A stretch of DNA of 14,106 bases from Spirochaetia bacterium. GTDB taxonomy: Bacteria; Spirochaetota; Spirochaetia; PWKH01. Below, piece after piece: positions 1 to 6,633 of the stretch. The translations under genes and the position numbers were made by a program. Numbering within the stretch: the first letter of the stretch is position 1; each line of letters starts with the position of its first letter. Under the pieces are notes generated by a model, which worked only from the letters and a program-made list of their open reading frames with translations, made no database searches and had not been told where the DNA came from. Location: positions 1-14,106 of the forward strand of contig SKXS01000278.1 in the NCBI GenBank assembly GCA_007128345.1, in the 5' to 3' direction.

Positions 1-2
1 AA

Positions 3-722
3 AAACATCCACCAAACAAAAAATACCTTGAAAATTCAACGCAAAGGGTGAGGAATGTAAGTCGTATGGCTCTCTTGACATCCAGCGGACACTTTGTCAA
101 CGGCTATGATCCAGAGCCTTTTGGTATTAAGCATATGACGCAAGAGCAGGCAATTGAAAGAATCGGTGAATTTCTTAAAGAGGAACCACAGCTTTCCCAT
201 ATTCCGATCGACACTCCCTACGAAACACTGAGGGTAAGACATGGAGGCTATGATATTCGCGGTGCTCAAGCTGATGAGAATATTGTTTTTCCCCTCCGGC
301 ATCTCATGGAATTGCATACTGAAGGGATCATTGGTGATCTTGCTCCGGAAGCATATTCATTTGTTGGTGCCGCTTCACAAATAAGGCTGAACAAACATGC
401 AGGCCCAGCATGGGCAGATATGCTGAAAAAACAGCAGGTAGAGTCCGTACTTCTGGTGCCTGTCTGACCCGTCTGCCATGTGTCGGTCGGACACGTAGCG
501 CGAATTTTTGAAGAAGCTGGTATATCAACTGTCATAATCGCCGTACGAAGTTTTCGGGATCAGCTTGCCTCCATGATGCTTCCTCGTGTGGTAATTACTC
601 CACATCTAATGGGAAGACCTTTGGGAGCACCCGGCGATAAACATATGCAGCGCCGGTGCATAATGACAGCACTGGAGCTTCTTGATAAAGCAGAGAAATC
701 TGGAACAATTATTGATATGTAA
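3..722 (+). CDS. Selenocysteine-containing GrdB/PrdB-like 'selenoprotein B family' protein, 5' partial
   Basis: Seen: one reading frame is open from the window edge (first full codon at 3) to TAA at 720-722, interrupted only by TGA at 465-467. Both sides of the TGA belong to one protein. The upstream half has the N-terminal features LLTSSGH, a YDIRGAQADEN-type stretch, FPLRHLMEL and GIIGDLAPEAYSFVGA. The downstream half continues with PVCHVSVGHVARIFEEAGI, then LPRVVITPHLMGRPLGAPGD. Read as selenocysteine, the TGA gives V-P-V-U-P-V-C, a UxxC redox motif; relatives carry CxxC here. The standard code is in use, since two genes in the window end in TGA. The downstream ATG at 480 has no ribosome binding site. 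A GTG at 48 could start translation, but the frame is open upstream and relatives have extra N-terminal residues, so the true start is probably outside the window. Known: the family is related to the Sec subunits of glycine/sarcosine/betaine and D-proline reductases. Substrate unknown; no grdA or prdA partner is visible. Confidence 0.85.
465..500 (+). promoter_or_regulatory. UGA-Sec codon with bacterial SECIS-like hairpin
   Basis: Directly after the in-frame TGA (465-467), bases 478-484 pair with 490-496: seven contiguous pairs, one of them U·G, closing a 5-nt loop GGTCG at 485-489. After one C/A mismatch, three more pairs (474-476 with 498-500, one U·G) extend the stem. The loop GGUC starts 20 nt after the first base of the UGA, almost the same distance as the GGUC loop in the E. 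coli fdhF SECIS. SelB binding is inferred from this geometry; no fold was computed. Confidence 0.75.
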
Positions 723-1047
723 ATAATATATGTATACAATATAGCTGTTTGCTCATAATTAATGTCTGGGCTAAAATGTATAGATGACTACTTCTAAAGC
801 ATATGCCGTAAAACAAGTGTCTGGTATCAAAATGATCCGGTCAGCTTTGCCGCTCACACATTCCAAATTATAAGATGAATATACTCATCATCTGGTGGAC
901 CAGGCCATCTTTACCCGTTATCTATCAGGAAAAGCAAGAATTTTCTGGCAGCTAATTATTTGTGAAGAAGTCACCAAGAGTAATGCAACCTTTCTAAATG
1001 CATGTGAGATCTTGAATAGATTATCATTGTATGCAGATATAGGAGTT
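723..1047 (+). other. 325-bp gap upstream of nadA; weak promoter candidates only
   Basis: No convincing gene. Two weak sigma70-like candidates are visible: TTGCTC (749-754), 17 bp, TAAAAT (772-777); and TTGCCG (847-852), 16 bp, TATAAG (869-874). Either would give nadA a leader of roughly 165-265 nt. A 6-bp inverted repeat (AGATGA / TCATCT, near 873-893) is the only local fold I noticed. No terminator is evident after the selenoprotein gene and no known NAD riboswitch is recognised. Confidence 0.4.
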
Positions 1048-1971
1048 ATGGCATATGAGCAACTAAGTATTATTGACCATATCAAGGAACTCAGGGAAAA
1101 ACGCAATGCAGTAATTCTTGCTCATAACTATCAAAGGCCAGAAGTGCAGGATATTGCTGACTATACTGGTGATTCTCTGGGATTAAGCAAGATGGCTGCA
1201 GCAACATCAGCTGATGTCATTGTGTTCTGCGGTGTGCATTTCATGGCAGAAACAGCCAAGATACTTTCTCCTGAAAAGAAAGTGCTGCTTCCTGATATGA
1301 AGGCAGGATGCCCCATGGCAAACATGATTAAGCCTTCACAATTGCAAGCGCTTCAGGACGGAAATCCACATGCAAAGACTGTCTGCTATGTGAACTCTTC
1401 GGCAGAGATAAAGGCCATGTCTGATCTCTGCTGTACATCATCCAACGCGGTACACATTATACGGCAGGCTTTTGATGAAGATGATAAAATCATCTTTGTC
1501 CCGGATAAACACTTGGGTAATTATGTATCCTCGCAAGTCAAGCATGAAATTATCTTGTGGCCTGGGTACTGCCCGACGCATATAAAGATACTCCCAGAAC
1601 ACATACATGACATGAAAGAAGCATTCCCAAATGCTGAGGTTTTGGTGCATCCTGAATGCTACTTTAGAGTGATAGAACTGGCTGATAAGGCGCTCTCGAC
1701 TGGGCAGATGCTGGAATATGTCGCACAGTCTGATGGTATGGCATTTATCATAGGAACAGAACGTGAGCTGCTGTATCGTTTACGCAAAGATAATCCGGGA
1801 AAAACATTCTATCATGTAACAGAATATGCGGTTTGTCCGAATATGAAGAAGATTACCCTTGAAAAAGTACTGGCTTCATTGAAACATATGACAGGCGAGA
1901 TTATGCTCTCAGATGAAGTGATCCATCGAGCCGGAAGAAGCATAAGAGAAATGCTGAAGTACAGTCAGTAA
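1048..1971 (+). CDS. nadA: Quinolinate synthase NadA
   Basis: A 307-residue protein, normal for NadA, which condenses iminoaspartate with dihydroxyacetone phosphate to quinolinate in de novo NAD synthesis, using a [4Fe-4S] cluster. Seen: NAVILAHNYQ (20-29), FCGVHFMAETAKIL (60-73), MKAGCPMA (C88), VCYVNSS (112-118), WPGYCPTH (C175) and AVCPNMKK (C263). C88, C175 and C263 sit where the family's three cluster ligands are expected. The start is set at ATG 1048, preceded by AGGAG (1041-1045) at unusually short spacing. The frame extends back to GTG 895, but those 51 residues do not look like NadA. No nadB or nadC is next to it in the window. The 325-bp gap upstream and the different character of the next gene suggest it is transcribed alone. 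Confidence 0.96.
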   Translation: MAYEQLSIIDHIKELREKRNAVILAHNYQRPEVQDIADYTGDSLGLSKMAAATSADVIVFCGVHFMAETAKILSPEKKVLLPDMKAGCPMANMIKPSQLQALQDGNPHAKTVCYVNSSAEIKAMSDLCCTSSNAVHIIRQAFDEDDKIIFVPDKHLGNYVSSQVKHEIILWPGYCPTHIKILPEHIHDMKEAFPNAEVLVHPECYFRVIELADKALSTGQMLEYVAQSDGMAFIIGTERELLYRLRKDNPGKTFYHVTEYAVCPNMKKITLEKVLASLKHMTGEIMLSDEVIHRAGRSIREMLKYSQ

Positions 1972-2149
1972 ACATTGGTAAGTGGATATTGAGGAGTTAA
2001 TCGGACAACTGTTTCGATTGGGGCGAGTAATCAATCCGATCAGAGCCATCAATATTATAATACATGTATCCAAACTTTTTTTTAGAATCTATCAGTAATT
2101 ATATTGCTTAACCAATATGTCGGGCGTAATATGGGAAAGAAGGTTGGGG

Positions 2150-3417
2150 ATGATGGGCAAAAAAAGAACTATTTGGTTAGGACTTGTTGTTTTTATTATA
2201 ATCAGCTTCGCTGGGTGTGTTTCGTTTTCTGATGCAGTTGATACGGATGAACCTGCAGGAATCATAAAGGATTCAAATCTTGAACAAGCTATACGAGAGG
2301 AGATAAACAAACCTACTGGTGAATTAACAGAAGCTGATGTTGCTGATATTAGTTTTTGGACGCTAGTGGAGTGGGAATAGAATCTTTAGAGGGGATTGAA
2401 TATCTCCATGCTTTGCAAGAGCTCTTTTTAGGATACAAATGGGAAGATGGTGTTCCTGACAAATATAACTCTATTAGTGATATCACTCCTTTACGAGAAT
2501 TAACAAACTTGCGGTTATTGAATTTAGAGGGAAATCAGGTTAGTGATATTACTCCGATAGAGCATTTGATACATTTAGAAGGGCTTTGGATTGGTGACAA
2601 TGATGTCACTCATATTCATCCGGTAGGATCTTTGATAGGTTTATTGTGGCTAGGAATCGAGGTAAATGACATATCTGATATCAGTTATATTGGTAATCTG
2701 ACAAACCTTATATATTTAAATTTTAGTATGAATAAGGTATCTGACATACGTTCATTAGCAAATCTTGAGAATCTCGAAGATCTTTACTTCTGGGATAATA
2801 AGGTTGAAAACATTGATGCTTTGAAAGGATTAGAGCATCTTAAAATTCTTAATATGGGAAATAATAAGATTTCGTCTATTGAAGCTTTGAGTTCCTTGCA
2901 TGATCTAGAAGAGCTTCATCTTTGGAATAATAACGTGACCGATATTAGTTCTTTGGAACAATTGAATAATCTTTTCTACCTTGATATTGCCGAAAACAAC
3001 ATATCGGATATCAGCGTATTGGAGCATCTCTCAGACCTTAGAGGGCTTGTTTTTAGCAGTATTAACGTATCGGACATCAGCGTATTAGAGCATCTTACGA
3101 ACCTAGAAGGGCTTACTTTTGGCAGTAACAACGTATCGGATATCAGCGTACTGGAGCATCTTACGAATCTAGAATGGCTTGAGTTTTGGGTTAACGATGT
3201 ATCAGATATTACTGCATTTGAGCACCTCACAAACCTTAGATGGCTTTATTTTGGTGAAAACAATGTATCAGATATAACACCGCTTGCTAATAACACAGGA
3301 TTTGGAGTTGGCGATGTTATTGATATGCATAATAATTCTCTTGATATCGCGGACGGTTCTGATACTATGACACAAATACAATCACTCATAGATAGAGGAG
3401 TAGAAGTCCGTTATTAG
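2150..3417 (+). pseudogene. Internalin-like leucine-rich-repeat lipoprotein, interrupted by a 1-nt frameshift
   Basis: Seen: two overlapping frames encode one protein. The first (ATG 2150 or 2153, after GAAGG at 2139-2143; a further ATG lies at 2117) encodes a lipoprotein signal peptide, KKR then a hydrophobic stretch ending in SFAGC, with C23 as the probable lipidated residue. Next is NLEQAIREEINKPTGELTEADVADIS, an N-cap typical of internalin-like LRR proteins, and the frame stops at 2378-2380. The second frame resumes at 2356 with LDASGVGIESLEGI, the expected continuation, and runs to TAG 3417. The break lies in a five-T run (2353-2357); a sixth T would restore the frame. About twelve 22-residue repeats of type L..L..L....NNVSDIS follow, then a GDVIDMHNN...GVEVRY cap. 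This is probably a surface or periplasmic binding protein; the ligand cannot be inferred. The gene is visibly more A+T-rich than its neighbours. The frameshift may be real, phase-variable or a sequencing error. Confidence 0.8.
2998..3261 (+). repeat. Tandem 66-bp DNA repeats within the LRR gene (4 units)
   Basis: Units begin at 2998, 3064, 3130 and 3196, each 66 bp, equal to one 22-residue LRR. The first three share long near-identical stretches around ATATCAGCGTA and GAGCATCT. The fourth is more diverged. Similarity at the DNA level, including synonymous sites, points to recent unit duplication rather than only protein-level constraint. Confidence 0.75.
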
Positions 3418-3550
3418 GTAAAAAAGAACATCTGTACTAGAAAACTAAATTCTCTAGGGGTATACATGTAAGGCTGTATTATACCTACTTAAGCGTGTAT
3501 TCTTCTAAATAATTGTATTCAATTCTTTTAAAAGAAACTGCATATAAACT

Positions 3551-3622
3551 AGGCGCCGACCGGATTCGAACCGGTGCATAAAGGTTTTGCAGACCTCTCC
3601 CTTACCACTTGGGTACGGCGCC
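3551..3622 (-). tRNA. tRNA-Cys (anticodon GCA)
   Basis: On the minus strand the sequence folds as a cloverleaf. The acceptor stem GGCGCCG pairs with CGGCGCC. The anticodon loop is CTGCAAA with anticodon GCA on a GAGGT/ACCTT stem. The T arm is CCGGTTCGAATCCGG. The discriminator at 3551 reads U, as is characteristic of tRNA-Cys. The CCA end is not encoded. The D arm region (CCAAGTGGTAAGG) is short, as in other bacterial tRNA-Cys. Confidence 0.97.
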
Positions 3623-3633
3623 ATTAAGGCATA

Positions 3634-3662
3634 AACATACCAAAAAACCTTCTCCTGTGCAA
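3634..3662 (-). promoter_or_regulatory. Probable sigma70-type promoter of tRNA-Cys
   Basis: Reading the minus strand: TTGCAC (complement of 3657-3662), a 17-bp spacer, then TATGTT (complement of 3634-3639). It ends 11 bp before the first base of the tRNA, leaving a very short leader. The -35 matches the consensus only in its TTG, but spacing and position are right. Confidence 0.5.
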
Positions 3663-3685
3663 GAGAGTATGATATCTTTCCGGTA

Positions 3686-5023
3686 ATGGACAAGCATGCA
3701 TCTCCAAAAGTCCTATTGATACAGCCGCCAGTATATGATTTTGCGCTCTATGATCTATTTCTCAGGCCATATGGATTGCTCCGTATAGGAGCCTGGTTTG
3801 CTGACAGCGGATATGATGTTGCGCTGCTGGACTGCCTGGATTGGAACGAGCCTGCGACTGTCCGTTCACTAGGACGAGTCAAAAGGAAACCTGACGGCAC
3901 TGGAAAGTTTCATATGACCTCCGTCCCTTTTCCGGTGATCAGTGATGGTTTGAGGCGCAGGTACCACAGATATGGAATACTGCGGGAGGTGATTAAGCGG
4001 CGGATAGCTCAATCACAAGCAGATATCGTATGTGTGACAACGGGAATGACATATTGGTATCCAGGAGTGGCTGAAGTCTTGGATATCATCCATGATGTAT
4101 TACCACGAGCATTAATTTTCATTGGGGGAATCTATGCAACGCTCATGCCTGAGCATTTAGGATCACTAGATGCTGACGTACATATCGTTCAGGGTAATGC
4201 GGCGGAGACACTTTCTTCTGTTCTTAATCGGGCAGGATTCCCAGTGCCGGTGCATCCTGTGCCTACATTTCCTCATACATGTAGTTCTGTCTGGAAGCAT
4301 GCTGCCGTACTTCGCCTGAGTGAAGGGTGTCCACTCAACTGTGATTACTGTGCTTCAAGGGTATTGTCGCCCAAGTTTTTGCCCGGTAATCCGCAAGCCG
4401 CAGCAGCTTGGCTGGCAGATTTGCACCATCTGCATGGTGTGAGGAATGTTGCATTTTACGATGATGCACTGCTCGTTGATACACAGCGTATCCTTGTGCC
4501 ATTTTTACAAGCAGTCATCAAGGAAAAGCTGCCGATACGTTTCTATACTCCTAATGGAGTACATATTACACATATTGATGGTGCTACTGCAGCATTAATG
4601 AAGCAGGCTGGATTCCAGGAGCTTCGTATGGGTTTTGAGTCGTCTTCTGACCAGTTCCATTCTCAGCATGACAGAAAATGCACTAAAGAAGCATTTCACA
4701 GCGCAGTTGCAGCTGCTCATGCATCAGGATTTTCTTTGAATCAGCTGAGGGTCTACGTGCTCGCAGGGATTCCAGGACAGCTGAAAGATGAAGTTGAGCA
4801 GTCTGTGAGATATGCCGGTGAGGCTGGGGTGAGGGTTTCAATAGCTGAATATACCCCTGTGCCTGGAACAGCTCTTTGGGATGAGAGCTGCAGAAGAAGC
4901 AAATTCCCTTTGGCTGATGAACCGCTCTATCACAATAATACACTCCAGCCGTTAAGCTGGAGTGGACTTTCCCGTGATGACATGCAGGATTTAAAGCAGC
5001 TTGCAAGCAAAGCAGGTTCATAA
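3686..5023 (+). CDS. B12-binding-fold radical SAM protein, function unknown
   Basis: 445 residues. The N-terminal half resembles a B12-binding (Rossmann-like) domain: KVLLIQPP, PYGLLRIGAWFADSGYDV, ADIVCVTTGMTYWYPG, then LIFIGGIYATLMPEHL and VHIVQGNAAETL. The radical SAM core follows, with GCPLNCDYC (C215, C219, C222, the CxxxCxxC that binds the [4Fe-4S]-SAM cluster), then FYDDALL, YTPNGVHI and LRMGFESS. The canonical cobalamin motif DxHxxG is absent; the nearest string, DVHIVQG, is in another part of the fold, so cobalamin binding is doubtful. No third cluster-binding (SPASM-like) domain is apparent. ATG 3686 is the only sensible start and has no clear ribosome binding site. The gene stands alone, divergent from tRNA-Cys, and its stop overlaps the converging DUF1667 gene by 6 bp. 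The substrate cannot be deduced. Confidence 0.85.
   Translation: MDKHASPKVLLIQPPVYDFALYDLFLRPYGLLRIGAWFADSGYDVALLDCLDWNEPATVRSLGRVKRKPDGTGKFHMTSVPFPVISDGLRRRYHRYGILREVIKRRIAQSQADIVCVTTGMTYWYPGVAEVLDIIHDVLPRALIFIGGIYATLMPEHLGSLDADVHIVQGNAAETLSSVLNRAGFPVPVHPVPTFPHTCSSVWKHAAVLRLSEGCPLNCDYCASRVLSPKFLPGNPQAAAAWLADLHHLHGVRNVAFYDDALLVDTQRILVPFLQAVIKEKLPIRFYTPNGVHITHIDGATAALMKQAGFQELRMGFESSSDQFHSQHDRKCTKEAFHSAVAAAHASGFSLNQLRVYVLAGIPGQLKDEVEQSVRYAGEAGVRVSIAEYTPVPGTALWDESCRRSKFPLADEPLYHNNTLQPLSWSGLSRDDMQDLKQLASKAGS
4941..4964 (-). terminator. Possible terminator of the minus-strand GlpA-like operon, inside the opposing gene
   Basis: A perfect 9-bp inverted repeat, CACTCCAGC / GCTGGAGTG with a 6-nt loop, lies 53 bp beyond the DUF1667 stop on the minus strand. 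There it is followed by TATTATTGTG, a broken T-rich tail. It sits within the coding sequence of the radical SAM gene near its C-terminus. Chance occurrence is possible. Confidence 0.4.
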
Positions 5024-5395
5024 TACTAATTCGGTAGATCGGGTAGCAACGATCTTGCAGGGTATACCTGCCGGGTTATGCATGAGCACTTGTCCGAGGC
5101 TGACAGGCGCGTCTATGCAGCAGCTTCTGATCTCCTTCATGATTTCAGGAATACTTTCCAGCGGAACTTCACAATCAGTTTTTACACTTACCAGTGGAAC
5201 TGAGCTGCCGGTGACACGAATACTGGTACATAGGGTACGCATGGGGCAAGAGACTTCCTTCTCAGCCCAAAGGTTTCCTTTAGCACATCCCGCTCCATCA
5301 ATGGTTATTGCATCGTGTGCGTCATCATCCATAGTTGCGGTAATTGTGCATCCCCTCGGGCAGAGAATGCAGGTCATTCGCTTATCTCGGCTCAC
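5018..5395 (-). CDS. DUF1667 cysteine-rich small protein, partner of FAD dehydrogenases
   Basis: 125 residues. Seen: TCILCPRGC near the N-terminus (C9, C12, C16) and GAGCAKG (C37), a CxxC..C...C set resembling an Fe-S or metal site. Further features are PMRTLCTSIRVTG, PLVSVKT and the C-terminal NPAGIPCKIVATR. This is the DUF1667 family, regularly the third gene after a GlpA-like dehydrogenase and an FAD oxidoreductase. It probably carries electrons or assembles with those two; the exact role is not established. The start is GTG 5395, placed 6 nt after a clean GGAGG; the alternative ATG at 5377 has no such site. With the GTG start the gene overlaps the upstream oxidoreductase by 14 bp, implying translational coupling. 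The stop overlaps the converging radical SAM gene by 6 bp. Confidence 0.88.
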   Translation of the reverse strand: MSRDKRMTCILCPRGCTITATMDDDAHDAITIDGAGCAKGNLWAEKEVSCPMRTLCTSIRVTGSSVPLVSVKTDCEVPLESIPEIMKEIRSCCIDAPVSLGQVLMHNPAGIPCKIVATRSTELVL

Positions 5396-6629
5396 ATCGT
5401 ACCTCCAGAGGCGACATTTTTTTGATGTGCAAGGGTATGCGTATCATTTCCGAGGGCATGAGCTTAATGTAGTTTTGTTTCCAAAGGGTTTTTCCTTCCT
5501 GCCCCACTGTTGTCCGGCATGATTCTATGGGACTGCTGACCCTAAAGGATAGTGTGCACGGTCCTTGATGATCAATCCGCTGAGGGAGGACATACCGGAT
5601 TCCATCTCCTGCTTTGACGTGAACTGAGCTTCCCGTTTCACGGGATTTGGCAGCCCATCTGGCGGCGGCCTCACCGGCTGCCTGTGCCTCTTCTGAAACG
5701 AAATCCGCAACATCATGCACATGGAGCACATTGCCGCAAGCAAATACACCGGGGACGGAGGTCATATACGCTTCATTCACTAACGGTCCCTGGGTGCGGG
5801 GGTCTAGCTCAACTCCAATGCGCCTGCTAAGTTCATTTTCCGGTATCAAACCAACTGAGAGCAGTATGGTATCGCAGTGAATATCCCGGGCATGTTTTAT
5901 ATCGAGATTTCCTTTGTCATCAAGTGGGGCGATAACAGCTCCTTCCAGCCTGTGATTCCCATACACATGAGCCACGCCGGTAGAGAGGTAGAGCGGAATA
6001 TTGAAGTCCTCAAGGCACTGATGAATATTACGGTTGAGCCCTCCGGGAAACGGCATAATTTCTGTAACACCCAGAACCTGGGCTCCTTCAAGCGTTAGCC
6101 GTCTTGCCATGATCAGACCAATATCACCGGAGCCGACAATGAGCACTCTGTTGCCTACAGAGATGTTCTGCATGTTCATAAAACGCTGTACGGTGCCGGC
6201 AGTGAAGATCCCTGAGGGACGGGTCCCGGCAAGCGAAATGGCTCCTGCTGTTCTTTCCCTGCATCCCATAGCTAGTACAACGGAATGTGCCCGTACCAGT
6301 TCAATGGAACCTTTCCGTACGACCTGGAGAATTACCTCCGTCCCTTCATTGACAATATCTGTGACAAAAGTCCTGAGCAGACGGGTTACCGAACTGTTTG
6401 CTAAAAGTTCAGCATCACGATGGGCGTATTCGGATCCAGTGAGTTCCTCATTAAATCTGTGGAGTCCAAACCCATTATGTATGCATTGCGGGAGTATTCC
6501 TCCAAGGTAGGAGTCCCGTTCGAGAAGCAGCACCTTTTGCGCACCTGAGTGTTCTGCCGCAAGGGCAGCTGAAAGTCCTGCGGGTCCAGCTCCAATGACT
6601 GCTGTATCCCAGATCATGTTCTTGTCCAT
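5382..6629 (-). CDS. FAD/pyridine-nucleotide oxidoreductase of the GlpA-like operon
   Basis: 415 residues. Seen: an N-terminal FAD Rossmann motif VIGAGPAGLSAA (from residue 11), then GGILPQCIHNGFGL with C49, and AMGCRERTAG. A second dinucleotide motif, VLIVGSGDIGLIMARRL, lies mid-protein, followed by LSVGLIPEN. The FAD-closing segment is VPGVFACGNVLHVHDVADFV. This is the architecture of small pyridine-nucleotide-disulfide-type oxidoreductases that accompany GlpA-like dehydrogenases (also seen in opine- and hydroxyproline-dehydrogenase sets), without a classical CxxxxC disulfide. It likely passes electrons between the substrate-oxidising subunit and NAD(P) or another acceptor. ATG 6629 is preceded by GGGGAG (6637-6642) at 7-nt spacing, which lies in the end of the preceding gene; the gap to that gene's stop is 4 bp. 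Role in glycerol 3-phosphate oxidation is inferred from family and context. Confidence 0.88.
   Translation of the reverse strand: MDKNMIWDTAVIGAGPAGLSAALAAEHSGAQKVLLLERDSYLGGILPQCIHNGFGLHRFNEELTGSEYAHRDAELLANSSVTRLLRTFVTDIVNEGTEVILQVVRKGSIELVRAHSVVLAMGCRERTAGAISLAGTRPSGIFTAGTVQRFMNMQNISVGNRVLIVGSGDIGLIMARRLTLEGAQVLGVTEIMPFPGGLNRNIHQCLEDFNIPLYLSTGVAHVYGNHRLEGAVIAPLDDKGNLDIKHARDIHCDTILLSVGLIPENELSRRIGVELDPRTQGPLVNEAYMTSVPGVFACGNVLHVHDVADFVSEEAQAAGEAAARWAAKSRETGSSVHVKAGDGIRYVLPQRIDHQGPCTLSFRVSSPIESCRTTVGQEGKTLWKQNYIKLMPSEMIRIPLHIKKMSPLEVRCEPR
5402..5406 (-). promoter_or_regulatory. Ribosome binding site deciding the GTG start of the DUF1667 gene
   Basis: GGAGG on the minus strand, 6 nt before GTG 5395, embedded in the last codons of the upstream oxidoreductase. 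It favours the GTG over the downstream ATG at 5377 and supports coupled translation. Confidence 0.7.
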
Positions 6630-6633
6630 ACAG

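Noticed and set aside
465..722. TGA at 465-467 as a simple stop, or as tryptophan under a UGA=Trp code
   Set aside because: The same frame continues the same family directly after it, the downstream ATG lacks a ribosome binding site, other genes end in TGA, and tryptophan is encoded by TGG throughout.
895..1047. N-terminal extension of NadA from GTG 895
   Set aside because: These 51 residues do not resemble NadA, and the ATG at 1048 gives a normal-length protein with an AGGAG upstream.
2009..2042. Inverted repeat TCG-ATTG / CAAT-C-CGA as a nadA terminator
   Set aside because: The stem is short and bulged, and the only T run (about 2075) is too far away.
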